A stretch of 16,971 nucleotides of DNA from Collinsella sp. (lineage in GTDB: Bacteria > Actinomycetota > Coriobacteriia > Coriobacteriales > Coriobacteriaceae). The position numbers and the translations under genes were made by a program. Shown piece after piece: positions 7,569 through 15,110 of the stretch. Under the pieces are notes generated by a model that saw nothing but the letters and a program-made list of their open reading frames with translations, was not told the DNA's origin and ran no database searches. Positions within the stretch are counted from its first letter, which is position 1. Every line of letters begins with the position of its first letter. The stretch spans positions 1-16,971 of the forward strand of contig DYAA01000113.1 in NCBI GenBank assembly GCA_019419405.1. Direction: 5' to 3'.

Positions 7569-7716
7569 GTTACGGCGTTTTACCAAACGCCGTAACCGGC
7601 CGACGCTGCGCGGGCCGCATTTGGACAATCTGACGTTCAACTTCAAGGGCGCGACCAGAAGGTCAGCGCCCTTTCGTTTCACGTCACCTTGTCTCAAATG
7701 CGGCCCGCTCGCTGTC
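7568..7716 (+). ncRNA. Structured element A: hairpin plus long stem
   Basis: It begins at the last base of the pyrE stop. Hairpin 1 has 13 bp (7568-7580 with 7585-7597) and the loop TACC. A long hairpin follows. GAC 7602-7604 pairs with GTC 7714-7716. CGGGCCGCATTTG 7611-7623 pairs with CAAATGCGGCCCG 7695-7707. GACAA pairs with TTGTC across a single bulged T. TGACGT 7631-7636 pairs with ACGTCA 7681-7686. AAGGGCGC 7645-7652 pairs with GCGCCCTT 7666-7673, and GACC-AGAA-GGTC caps it. Element B at 16523-16671 has the same plan with different stem sequences. Whether it acts as RNA or as a DNA repeat, and on which strand, is not decided; plus is assumed because both copies follow plus-strand genes. 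No T-tract follows, so it is not a classical terminator. Confidence 0.6.
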
Positions 7717-7775
7717 GTTGCCAAGACATCGGCACTCCCGTTGCTGGCGATGCGGCATCTGGGGACACTCCTGAT

Positions 7776-7806
7776 GTAGTCATTGGGGACGTTCTTAAAT
7801 GACTAC
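7776..7806. repeat. REP-like palindrome (R2)
   Basis: GTAGTCATT (7776-7784) and AATGACTAC (7798-7806) form a perfect 9-bp stem around GGGGACGTTCTTA. This is the cleanest member of the family also seen at 3184-3263 and 16698-16740. It lies 60 bases after element A, as the 16698 copy follows element B. Confidence 0.8.
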
Positions 7807-7812
7807 TTAGGA

Positions 7813-7836
7813 TGAGCGTCCAAAATCCGCGCTCGT
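7813..7836. repeat. GAGCG short repeat, copy 1
   Basis: TGAGCGTCCAAAATCCGCGCTC plus GT, with GAGCG/CGCTC inverted ends. A near-identical copy in the same orientation sits at 8681-8705, so the two flank the XRE-type gene. Confidence 0.65.
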
Positions 7837-7942
7837 TCGATTGGCGCATGTCTACGCAGCGTAGGTTGTCGAGCCTGGCCTTCAAATGGATACTGACTGT
7901 CGAACCGGTTCACTCCATTTCTTCAATTTGATTGGACAGCCC

Positions 7943-8563
7943 ATGAACCAGACACGGCAAACCAATGCCTCCCATACTTTTTTGGCAGCGCATGCCATTA
8001 AGCAGCTGCGCGAAGAGCGCGGCCTCACCCAGCGCGCCCTGGCGGAAAGCCTTGGTGTGACCGATAAAGCCGTCAGCAAGTGGGAATCCGGCCGCGGCCT
8101 TCCCGACATTTCCCTCGTTGAGCCTTTGGCCCAGAGACTCGGCATAAGCGTGGCTGAGCTTTTGGCTGGTGACATTCGGGCCAACGCCAACCGTGCAGGC
8201 AATATGCTCAAAGGCGTCTTTTACGTTTGCCCTATCTGCGGAAACGTTGTGCACGCGCTCGGAGAAGGCAGCTTTAGCTGCTGTGGCTCCACGATGTTTC
8301 CCCAGGAGGCCGAAGAGCCGGACGCGGACCACGCCTTTTCCATCGAGCGCATCGAGGACGATTGGTACGTCACGCTCGATCATCCCATGACCAAGGATCA
8401 CTACATTAGCTTTGTGGCATATGCGACTATGGACGGCGTCTGCTTTAAGAAGCTCTATCCAGAGCAATCGGTGCAGCCGCGCTTCCATATTACCGGGCGC
8501 GGCAGGATATATCTTTACTGCAACCAACACGGGCTCTTTACGTCGCTGACGCCTCGCAAATAA
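7943..8563 (+). CDS. XRE regulator fused to a desulfoferrodoxin-like domain
   Basis: 206 residues from the ATG at 7943. The frame is open back to 7886, but the extra 19 residues lack family features; neither start has a strong ribosome site. Residues 15-75 form an XRE/Cro helix-turn-helix (IKQLREERGLTQRALAESLG, TDKAVSKWESGRGLPDISL). Residues 92-118 match the desulforedoxin iron site: C96-x2-C99 and adjacent C113-C114, followed by G. Residues 132-200 resemble the superoxide-reductase domain: H147-P-M...H153-Y-I and C193-N-Q-H196-G-L correspond to the iron-ligand motifs. One of the usual ligand histidines, upstream of HPM, is not evident. A DNA-binding sensor of iron or oxidative/oxygen stress is a reasonable inference. 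It sits alone between repeats (7776-7836 and 8611-8705), separate from pyrE and the rpiR-type gene. No target is known. Confidence 0.8.
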   Translation: MNQTRQTNASHTFLAAHAIKQLREERGLTQRALAESLGVTDKAVSKWESGRGLPDISLVEPLAQRLGISVAELLAGDIRANANRAGNMLKGVFYVCPICGNVVHALGEGSFSCCGSTMFPQEAEEPDADHAFSIERIEDDWYVTLDHPMTKDHYISFVAYATMDGVCFKKLYPEQSVQPRFHITGRGRIYLYCNQHGLFTSLTPRK

Positions 8564-8610
8564 CGGCTGTCTATCCGCCCTCCTCATGCGTTTCCCAGGG
8601 GACCCAAAAT

Positions 8611-8674
8611 GAGCGTGGATAATCTCCCGGTTTTGGCCTGTGTGCGGGCTCAAAGTGGGAGATTATCCACGCTC
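8611..8674. repeat. 18-bp perfect palindrome after the XRE gene
   Basis: GAGCGTGGATAATCTCCC (8611-8628) and its exact complement (8657-8674), with a 28-base loop. It lies between two convergent genes (XRE plus, RpiR minus). The GAGCGTGGAT core recurs at 8681-8705 on the minus strand and in altered form at 7813-7836. It could act as a two-way transcription stop, but T-runs are weak (ATTTTGG on the minus side only). Confidence 0.75.
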
Positions 8675-8680
8675 GTTATC

Positions 8681-8705
8681 TGAGTGTCCAAAAATCCACG
8701 CTCGT
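8681..8705. repeat. GAGCG short repeat, copy 2
   Basis: TGAGTGTCCAAAAATCCACG then CTCGT: the same repeat as at 7813-7836 with three substitutions and one extra A. It ends 2 bases before the stop codon of the RpiR gene. Confidence 0.65.
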
Positions 8706-8707
8706 CG

Positions 8708-9562
8708 TTACTTGAGCCCGGGCAGGCGGGTGTAGGGAAACGACCGCTCGAGGAACTCGGAACAGCGGGCGTAATCTTTGGCAAAGTAGCTGCTGTAGAG
8801 CGAATCGAGCACGTATTGCACGGCGATGTGGCTGGCGAACTGCGTGATGCGGTGCGTCATACTCTCGTGGTCGCTCACCATGAGATAGGCGGCAAAGCCG
8901 GGGTGAATGCGGGCGCAGTACGGTGTGCCGATGACGATGACCGGGACGCGTCGACTGCTGAGGATCGGCAAGATCTCCCTGAGGTTGGGGGCAAGGCCGC
9001 TGTAGGAGATGACAATCGCCACATGGTCGGGGCCCGAGGCGAGCGCCGTACGCACCTGCGCCTCGACGCTGCCGTAGCACGTCGCGCTTTTACCGGCGGA
9101 AAGCAAGCGATCGCGGAACATTCCCGCTGGATACAGGTTATGCGAGCCCGTGTAGATGTCCACGGTGTCGGCGCGCATGACGAGCTTGGCGGCGTAGTCG
9201 AGCTGTGCGGGGTCGAGCAGTTCCTGCGTTTCGGCCAAGGTGGTCTGGTAGAGCCCCTCCATGCGCTCCATTACCTGTGCGGGGGTGGAGGTGGCATCGA
9301 AGGGAAAGTTGATGTCCACGTCGCGCCGATTGCCCGCCTCGGTCGCCTGGCGGATGAGCTCGACCTTGAGGTCTTTGAATCCCTCGAGGCCGAGCTTTTT
9401 GCAAAAGCGGTGCACGCTCGCGACCGAAACGTTGGCGCACGCGGCAAATTCCTTAATGGAAAGCCCGCGCACATCCTCGCCCATGGCGAGGGCCGTTTGC
9501 CCAAGTTGTTGCTCGGTGGGGGTGAGGCTTTTGCCCTGCGTGATCTTTCGCCTGATATCCAT
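8708..9562 (-). CDS. RpiR/MurR-family transcriptional regulator with SIS domain
   Basis: 284 residues. The N-terminal RpiR-type helix-turn-helix spans about 1-80 (GLSIKEFAACANVSVASVHR, FCKKLGLEGFKDLKVEL). The C-terminal SIS sugar-isomerase-like fold spans about 115-265 (VDIYTGSHNLYPAGMFRDRL, then VAIVISYSGLAPNLREILPI and RRVPVIVIGTP). SIS domains in this family bind phosphosugars and switch DNA binding. The start at 9562 has AGGAG upstream. It lies downstream of the large glycoside hydrolase gene on the same strand with a 166-base gap, so it may be co-transcribed or have its own promoter. Plausible targets are sugar genes nearby, but the ligand cannot be read from the sequence. The residues are family-typical and nothing is broken. 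Confidence 0.9.
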   Translation of the reverse strand: MDIRRKITQGKSLTPTEQQLGQTALAMGEDVRGLSIKEFAACANVSVASVHRFCKKLGLEGFKDLKVELIRQATEAGNRRDVDINFPFDATSTPAQVMERMEGLYQTTLAETQELLDPAQLDYAAKLVMRADTVDIYTGSHNLYPAGMFRDRLLSAGKSATCYGSVEAQVRTALASGPDHVAIVISYSGLAPNLREILPILSSRRVPVIVIGTPYCARIHPGFAAYLMVSDHESMTHRITQFASHIAVQYVLDSLYSSYFAKDYARCSEFLERSFPYTRLPGLK

Positions 9563-9585
9563 ATGGCTCCTATGCGTTTGCGTCG

Positions 9586-9609
9586 CGATAAACCAATCAT
9601 AACGATAAA
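9586..9609. promoter_or_regulatory. AT-rich direct repeat CGATAAA upstream of the RpiR gene
   Basis: Two copies of CGATAAA (9586-9592 and 9603-9609), start to start 17 bases, in an AT-rich patch 24-47 bases upstream of the RpiR start. A self-regulatory operator or the promoter core is possible. The site is suggested only by its position and composition. Confidence 0.25.
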
Positions 9610-9728
9610 TAAAACGTTCGGCTTGGCTGGGAGTTTTGGTCCGCCGGTCTATGAACGACGGACCGCTCGACGCCGTGCGGGCTCAACATGGGGGCACTGT
9701 CCTTGTTGGGCCGTTTGCGCCCGGGGCG

Positions 9729-12320
9729 TTACCCGAGCACACGTACGGGCCCCAAGAGGCCGCTGGGCTCGGAGGGCTCGGTCATGCCGAATATGTCGGG
9801 GACGGCGTGATCGAGGGTGTTGATGATGTCGATCGTAAGCGCGTGCTCACCGGCCAAAAGCGCGCCGACCTCAAGGCGGTAAGGCGGACAGATACGGGTG
9901 CCGAGGGATTTGCCGTCGAGGGCGACGGTTGCGGTCTCAAAGACCTCGCCAAGGTCGATGACGGTGCTGGTGACCGCTTCGCCCAGGACAAAGGAGGCCT
10001 GGTAGCGGAATGTGCCGGCCTTGCCGGGGAACTCGGCCGAGGAAAGGTCGTGCAGGTCTGCAAGCTCAACAGGCTCGCCAAAGGCATCGGTGCCAGGGGC
10101 AGAGAAGGCAACCGCCCAGGGCCCGTCGATGCATGCGGCTTCGTCTCCAACGGTTGCCGCGCCGGCGGAACCTGTAGCCCCAAGGACCACGATGCAGCTC
10201 TCGTAGGGAGCCAACTCGAGCGTGCCGTCAAAGGCGGCGGGCTCGGTGCCGTTGAGCAGGTCGAGGCGCGCGCCTGCAACGGGTGTGCCGTCGGCAAGCG
10301 CAACCTGAGTGGAGATACCCTGCTTGGGATGCTCGTTGACGAGCATCAGATAGCTCTCGCCCGCCCGCTCGTAGCGCAGTGCGCGCAGCCAGGGCTGGGG
10401 CTCGGCGCAAACCACGGTCTGCATGCCGGTATTGGCAAGTGTGCCTGCGAGCCCGGTGGTCGCCAGGAGTTTGATGCCGGCGAGCGCGGTTGCATCCAGG
10501 GAGGCAAAGCCCTCGCGGCCTGCAGTGTCGCCGTCGTAGCGCTTGTTCGGCAACTTATCCAGCGCGTACACGGCAACGCCCGCGGCTGCGGCGCGCGCGG
10601 CAAAGTCGAGCACGGCTCCGCCGACAAACTCGGCTCCGGGCATCACCAGGCAGCGGTATGCCTGGCCGTTCACGCTAAAGCCGCTACCGTCTGCGGCAAT
10701 TTCAACGGCATAGCGCCCTGCGTCCTCAAATGCCTCTGCTGGCACGATGTCAAAGTCGACCTGCGCGCGCATAAGCTCGGAGGCGGCATGCTGCATAAAG
10801 TTCGCCTCGCCTGCCCACTCGGCGTCCGCATGGTAGAGAAGCGCCGCCGGGGTCGTTGCACGCCCGCCGCTCAGCAGACTCGCCGTACGGTTCATGTAGC
10901 TCATGAGCTGCCCAAAGTGTGCAAACTGGGGGTTTTGGCCATGCGCATAGAAATGCGGCGGGCAGTCCCAGTCGGGGAAGGCGGCCATGCTAAAGGCATG
11001 CGGCACAAACCAATTGACGCCGCGCACCAAAAAATGATCGGCGATCCACTTCATCTCGCGCAGGCCTTCGTGCCATCCAAATGCGCCAAAGACCTCGGCC
11101 ATGCAGCGCCCCTGCTTTTTGGGGTCGAGGTGTGCTGCCGAGGAGCCCAGCTTGGGCAGCACGTAGTTATAGAACTCGAGGTCCCATACGCCGCGTCCGT
11201 AGCTGTGAAGGCCGCGGTCCATGCCGGGTACCAGCTGGTTGATCACGATGTCGACGCCCGCCATGTCCTGACCGCCCACGGCGCGGAAGTAGTGCCCGGC
11301 GCCCACGCCCAGGCGCGCGTGGCAGTCCTTGTCCTCGATAACGTGGCCGATGTACTGCACGCCGCGCGCGCGGCACCAGTCTCCGAGCTGGTCGCAGAAG
11401 CACTCCTTATAGAGGGTGCTCGCGATGTCCATATAGACGTGGCGTACGTGCGCGCCGGCCGGCTCGCGGTCCCACAGGTGCGGGAGCTCGGCCAGGTAGC
11501 GCTCGCCCAGTGCAGCGCGTAGGCGACGCTCAAGCTCGGCCGACCAGGGTAGGGGCGCGGTGGCCTTGCCGATGAGCGTGTCCGAGATGCCATCGGGGCC
11601 CGTGGTGCCCTTCTCGTTGGCAAATCCGGGCTCATCGGAGAAAAAGCCCAGGATCGTCTTGCCAAACTCATCGCCCAGATGCTCAAAATGCGGCTCGTAG
11701 ACAGCATCGATGAGCTGCGCCACCGAGGCGCGGTCGACCATATTGATGTAGTCCTCGTTGTAGGAGGTCTTGCCGCTCGTGAACATCACGCATGCCTGCG
11801 TGAGGCCCGCAGGTGCATCGAAGACCAGGCGGCTGGGGTTGCCGTCTGCATCGTCGATTACTCGGTAAGCGACGTCGACGGGGCTGCCGTCCTGCATAAA
11901 TGTCACGCCGTAGAAGCGCTCCGTTTTGTCGAGCATGTTGGCGAGCGCGATGCTCGCGGCGGACGTGGGGCCCACGATGTCGAACGTGCGGTGCGTGAGC
12001 ACGATCTTGCGGAGCTCGGGCACGGCCTCCTCGACGGCGCCGTTGGCAAAGCCCGTGGGGAAGTGCGCATCGTCCAAGATCCAGAGCTTAAGGCCCAGCT
12101 GCTTGCACTCGTCAATGACAAAGCGCAAGTCGCGCCACCAGCCCTCGCCGCAAAAATCGGGGTGTGGGCGGCTTTCGAGACAGACCTCGTGGATGTCGGC
12201 GCCGGCGATCTTTTCCAGATACTCGGCAATGGTCTTATGGCTCTCGCCCTTCATCCACAAAAACGGAAGCACGTGGTTGTCGTATGTGCCCTCGAGCACC
12301 TGCTGATAGTACGCGGTCAT
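9729..12320 (-). CDS. Large glycoside hydrolase-like protein (GH106-like fold)
   Basis: 863 residues from the ATG at 12320, which has a perfect AAGGAGG site. The frame runs further back to 12779, but that part overlaps the AraC gene and the promoter. There is no signal peptide, so it is cytoplasmic. The N-terminal half looks like a TIM-barrel hydrolase of the rhamnosidase (GH106)-like group: LPFLWMKGESHKTIAEYLEK, WWRDLRFVIDECKQLGLKLW, ILDDAHFPTGFANGA. Candidate acidic residues are E230 in FFSDEPGF and E409 in CMAEVFGAFGW. A Rossmann-like middle region follows, then a C-terminal sugar-binding beta-sandwich (TFRYQASFVLGEAVTSTVID, GEHALTIDIINTLDHAVPDI). The substrate is not readable; rhamnosides or other plant or host glycosides are possible. 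It is divergent from the AraC gene and followed by the RpiR gene, suggesting induction by its own sugar. Family assignment is moderate, made by eye. Confidence 0.75.
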   Translation of the reverse strand: MTAYYQQVLEGTYDNHVLPFLWMKGESHKTIAEYLEKIAGADIHEVCLESRPHPDFCGEGWWRDLRFVIDECKQLGLKLWILDDAHFPTGFANGAVEEAVPELRKIVLTHRTFDIVGPTSAASIALANMLDKTERFYGVTFMQDGSPVDVAYRVIDDADGNPSRLVFDAPAGLTQACVMFTSGKTSYNEDYINMVDRASVAQLIDAVYEPHFEHLGDEFGKTILGFFSDEPGFANEKGTTGPDGISDTLIGKATAPLPWSAELERRLRAALGERYLAELPHLWDREPAGAHVRHVYMDIASTLYKECFCDQLGDWCRARGVQYIGHVIEDKDCHARLGVGAGHYFRAVGGQDMAGVDIVINQLVPGMDRGLHSYGRGVWDLEFYNYVLPKLGSSAAHLDPKKQGRCMAEVFGAFGWHEGLREMKWIADHFLVRGVNWFVPHAFSMAAFPDWDCPPHFYAHGQNPQFAHFGQLMSYMNRTASLLSGGRATTPAALLYHADAEWAGEANFMQHAASELMRAQVDFDIVPAEAFEDAGRYAVEIAADGSGFSVNGQAYRCLVMPGAEFVGGAVLDFAARAAAAGVAVYALDKLPNKRYDGDTAGREGFASLDATALAGIKLLATTGLAGTLANTGMQTVVCAEPQPWLRALRYERAGESYLMLVNEHPKQGISTQVALADGTPVAGARLDLLNGTEPAAFDGTLELAPYESCIVVLGATGSAGAATVGDEAACIDGPWAVAFSAPGTDAFGEPVELADLHDLSSAEFPGKAGTFRYQASFVLGEAVTSTVIDLGEVFETATVALDGKSLGTRICPPYRLEVGALLAGEHALTIDIINTLDHAVPDIFGMTEPSEPSGLLGPVRVLG

Positions 12321-12359
12321 GGATCCTCCTTGGCTCGATCGGTCTGCTGCATAGCACAG

Positions 12360-12388
12360 ATTATGGACGCGTCGGCGCGTTCTGCTAA
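12360..12388 (-). promoter_or_regulatory. Promoter of the hydrolase gene with palindromic spacer
   Basis: On the minus strand TTAGCA (12388-12383) and CATAAT (12365-12360) are exactly 17 bases apart. The spacer holds an ACGCG-TCGG-CGCGT palindrome (12367-12380), a likely operator. The divergent AraC promoter would overlap it (TAATAT at 12386-12391 on plus), so one bound protein could control both directions. Confidence 0.5.
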
Positions 12389-12434
12389 TATCTGAATCAC
12401 GACGAACTATGACCAAATCAACGATTGGCAAGCC

Positions 12435-13427
12435 ATGGAGATCGACGAGCTCGAGCGTAGGCTCAGCGAACTGAGCACCAGTGAGATCGCTTATAAAGAC
12501 GGCATGGCATTTGATTGGTCGATTATGACCGAGCATGTCGAAATCGACGGATGCCCAGTGCGCAAGATTGGGCAGCCAGGGTTTGCCTATGCCCAGCCCG
12601 GCATGCCGCGTGGCCTGACGATAAGGAAAAACTCGCGCTTTAATGCAGTTCCCGAGCACGTGCATGATTACGTGGAGATGAGCTATGTGTATCGCGGGCG
12701 CTGCCCGCAGACGGTGGCGGGGGAGAGGCTCGAGTTGCGCCGCAACGAGGTGCTTTTGCTCGACGCCCTTTGCCCTCATGCCGTGGCGGCGCTCGGCGAG
12801 GACGACATCATGCTGAGCATGACCGTTTCACGCTCTTTTTTGCGCCGGAGTCTCGAGTCGAGCCTCTCGCGCGAGAGCGCGGTCTCGCGGTTTTTGTTCA
12901 ACGCGCTCAACAGCGAGACGGACCATCGGGGCCATGTCCGTTTTCATTGCGGCGAGAGCCGTCGGATTCGGCGCTACATGCAGGAGATGCTCTGCGAGCT
13001 GTACGACCCGAGCCCCAACGGTTCCGAGATCGTCCTGCGTCTGTTTCAGCTGTTTTTGGCCGAGCTCATGGATTGCTACGAGCGCGAGCTGGTGCGCGGC
13101 GCGGCGGACGGCGCGGCGGGGCCCACTGCCCTGGTGACGGGAATGCTTGGCTATATCGATCGCGAATTCGCTGCATGCTCCCTCGAGGGGATGGCGGCGG
13201 AGTTTGGCTTGAGCCCTAATTATGCGACGGCGCTCCTCAAGCGACATGTGGGCAAGACCTTTAGGCAACTTGTGCAGGAGCGACGCCTGGTGCGTGCGGC
13301 CGAGCTTCTGCGCGGTGGCGCCACGGCCGGGGCGGCTGCGCATGCGGTGGGCTATGAAAACATGAGCTTCTTCTACCGTAAGTTTCACGACAAGTATGGC
13401 TGTACCCCCGCGGCATACCGCCGGTAA
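12435..13427 (+). CDS. AraC-family transcriptional regulator
   Basis: 330 residues. The N-terminal half carries the cupin-like sugar-sensing motif (H75, H77, E81 in PEHVHDYVEMSYVYRG), then PQTVAGERLELRRNEVLLLD. The C-terminal ~95 residues are the double helix-turn-helix: CSLEGMAAEFGLSPNYATAL, KRHVGKTFRQLVQERRL, and the second helix pair with the signature AAHAVGYENMSFFYRKFHDK, YGCTPAAYR. Length and order match sugar-responsive AraC activators. It is transcribed divergently from the large hydrolase gene, 114 bases apart, with a shared promoter/operator region. It is therefore the likely local activator of that gene, and possibly of the GH1 gene 170 bases downstream. The ribosome site before the ATG is weak (TTGGCAAG), so the start is less certain than the identity. 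Confidence 0.9.
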   Translation: MEIDELERRLSELSTSEIAYKDGMAFDWSIMTEHVEIDGCPVRKIGQPGFAYAQPGMPRGLTIRKNSRFNAVPEHVHDYVEMSYVYRGRCPQTVAGERLELRRNEVLLLDALCPHAVAALGEDDIMLSMTVSRSFLRRSLESSLSRESAVSRFLFNALNSETDHRGHVRFHCGESRRIRRYMQEMLCELYDPSPNGSEIVLRLFQLFLAELMDCYERELVRGAADGAAGPTALVTGMLGYIDREFAACSLEGMAAEFGLSPNYATALLKRHVGKTFRQLVQERRLVRAAELLRGGATAGAAAHAVGYENMSFFYRKFHDKYGCTPAAYRR

Positions 13428-13597
13428 GCGCGGGGCGGATCGTCTTCGCTCCTTCGGTGTCAAAAAGTTTCAGCTGCAGCGCTGTTGCAGCGCGCGTCTG
13501 CGAAAAGAAGTGTCCAAATCGGCGCCTTCGCCCTGGCCTGGAGCGACTCGGCGGCATACTCGTTTCATCAGCAACACGCATGAGCGAGGAGACACTT
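13428..13597 (+). other. Spacer between AraC gene and GH1 gene
   Basis: 170 bases without a convincing gene. It holds a small GCTGCA...TGCAGC hairpin (near 13472-13490). I see no clear -35/-10 pair, no LicT/BglG-type antiterminator site and no terminator T-run. The GH1 ribosome site GAGGAG lies at its right end. Confidence 0.4.
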
Positions 13598-15037
13598 ATG
13601 GGATTCCCCGAGGGTTTCTATTGGGGTGGCGCTACCGCCGCCAATCAGTTTGAGGGCGCTTGGAACGTGGACGGCCGCGGTCCGTCGGTCGACGACCACT
13701 TCTTGGGCGGCAGCTACAAGGAGCCGCGCCAGATTACGATCGACATCGACCCTAATCGCTTCTACCCCAACCATGACGGTATCGACTTTTACCATCACTA
13801 CGAGGAGGACATCGCGCTGTTCGCCGAGATGGGCTTTACCATGTTCCGCATGTCCATCTCTTGGAGCCGCATCTTCCCCAACGGCGACGACGCCGAGCCC
13901 AACGAGGCCGGCCTCGCCTTCTACGACCGCGTCTTCGACTGCCTGCGCGCTCACAATATCGAGCCGCTCGTGACCCTGTCGCACTACGAGATGCCCTATC
14001 ACCTGGTCGAGAAATACAACGGCTGGGCGAGCCGCGAGCTCATCGGCTTCTTTGAGAAGTACTGCCAGACCGTCTTCGACCGCTATCAGGACAAGGTCAA
14101 GTTCTGGCTCACCTTCAACGAGATCAACTGCGGCACTCAGGACATGGGCAACCTCTTTGAGACCAGCATGATTCAGGGCTTTGAGGGCCCGGCTTCGGCG
14201 GTCCATGCTACGCCGCAGGCTCGTATGCAGGCGCTGCATCACCAGTTTGTCGCCAGCGGCCGCGTCGTGCGCTATGCCCACGAGCATTACCCGCAGTTTA
14301 AGATGGGCAACATGGACTGCTTCATCCTCTCCTATGCCGCCACGTGCGATCCGGCCGACGTGTTCGCCACGCAGCAGGAGATGAATACCATGAACTGGTA
14401 CTGCTCCGACGTGCAGGTGCGCGGCAAGTATCCGTTCTATGCCAAGCGCTTCTGGGCCGAGAACGATGTCGAGCTTGTGATGGAGGACGGTGACCTGCAG
14501 GATATCGCCGACGGCAAGGTCGACTTCTACACCTTTAGCTACTACATGTCCGGCACCGTGGGCACCCACAAGGATCACGAGATGACCGAGGGCAACATGA
14601 CCTTTGGCGGCAAGAATCCCTATCTGGAGTCCACCGACTGGGGCTGGCAGATCGATCCGCTGGGTCTGCGCATCGCCCTCAACGAGATTTACGCCCGCTA
14701 CGAGATTCCGCTGATGGTGGTCGAGAATGGCATGGGCGCCTACGATGAGGTCGAGGAGGACGGTTCCATCCACGACCCGTACCGCATCGCCTACTTGCAG
14801 AGCCACATCAAGGCCATGGGCGAGGCCATTGCCGACGGCGTCGACCTGATCGCCTACACCTGGTGGGGTCCCATCGACCTGGTGTCCGCCGGCACCGGCG
14901 AGATGCGCAAGCGCTATGGCTTCATCCACGTCGATAAGTACGACGACGGCACCGGTACCTACGAGCGCCGCCGCAAGGACAGCTTCTACGCCTACCAGAA
15001 GATCATCAAGTCCAACGGTGCCGAGGGCCTGGATTAA
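13598..15037 (+). CDS. bglA: 6-phospho-beta-glucosidase, glycoside hydrolase family 1
   Basis: 479 residues, the usual GH1 length. It cleaves 6-phospho-beta-glucosides made by PTS import of cellobiose, arbutin or salicin-like sugars, giving glucose 6-phosphate in the cytoplasm. The N-terminal GH1 signature reads FPEGFYWGGATAANQFEGAW. The acid/base is E175 in TFNEIN and the nucleophile E376 in VVENGMG. The C-terminal YTWWGPIDLVSAGTGEMRKR followed by YGFI matches the phosphate-binding S...K-x-YGF(I/V) region that marks 6-phospho rather than plain beta-glucosidases. The start at 13598 (MGFPEG) is favoured by GAGGAG 7 bases upstream; an in-frame ATG at 13580 has none. Its partners here are the AraC gene upstream and the PTS IIA gene downstream. 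No matching IIBC permease is in the window. The symbol is given for the family (bglA/ascB-like). Confidence 0.92.
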   Translation: MGFPEGFYWGGATAANQFEGAWNVDGRGPSVDDHFLGGSYKEPRQITIDIDPNRFYPNHDGIDFYHHYEEDIALFAEMGFTMFRMSISWSRIFPNGDDAEPNEAGLAFYDRVFDCLRAHNIEPLVTLSHYEMPYHLVEKYNGWASRELIGFFEKYCQTVFDRYQDKVKFWLTFNEINCGTQDMGNLFETSMIQGFEGPASAVHATPQARMQALHHQFVASGRVVRYAHEHYPQFKMGNMDCFILSYAATCDPADVFATQQEMNTMNWYCSDVQVRGKYPFYAKRFWAENDVELVMEDGDLQDIADGKVDFYTFSYYMSGTVGTHKDHEMTEGNMTFGGKNPYLESTDWGWQIDPLGLRIALNEIYARYEIPLMVVENGMGAYDEVEEDGSIHDPYRIAYLQSHIKAMGEAIADGVDLIAYTWWGPIDLVSAGTGEMRKRYGFIHVDKYDDGTGTYERRRKDSFYAYQKIIKSNGAEGLD

Positions 15038-15110
15038 TCGACAATATGAGCGCCACTGGGGAAAAGGTTTTGGGAAGGGCTTGGAAGGGCTTGCGATTCG
15101 AACCCTCACC

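Noticed and set aside
7568..7716. Element A as a retron or similar reverse-transcribed RNA, or as a simple terminator
   Set aside because: No reverse transcriptase is encoded in the window, and no T-tract follows either hairpin. The copy-to-copy stem changes need another explanation.
7513..7779. Short plus-strand frames running through elements A and B with similar LRRFTKRRN peptides
   Set aside because: The likeness follows from the shared hairpin DNA. There is no ribosome site, and the frames start inside or beside real genes.
9636..11522. Long open frame of 628 codons on plus across the hydrolase gene
   Set aside because: Antisense shadow with no ribosome site or recognisable domain.
12321..12779. 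N-terminal extension of the hydrolase gene to an ATG at 12779
   Set aside because: It overlaps the AraC gene and promoter and has no family-like sequence, while a perfect AAGGAGG marks the start at 12320.
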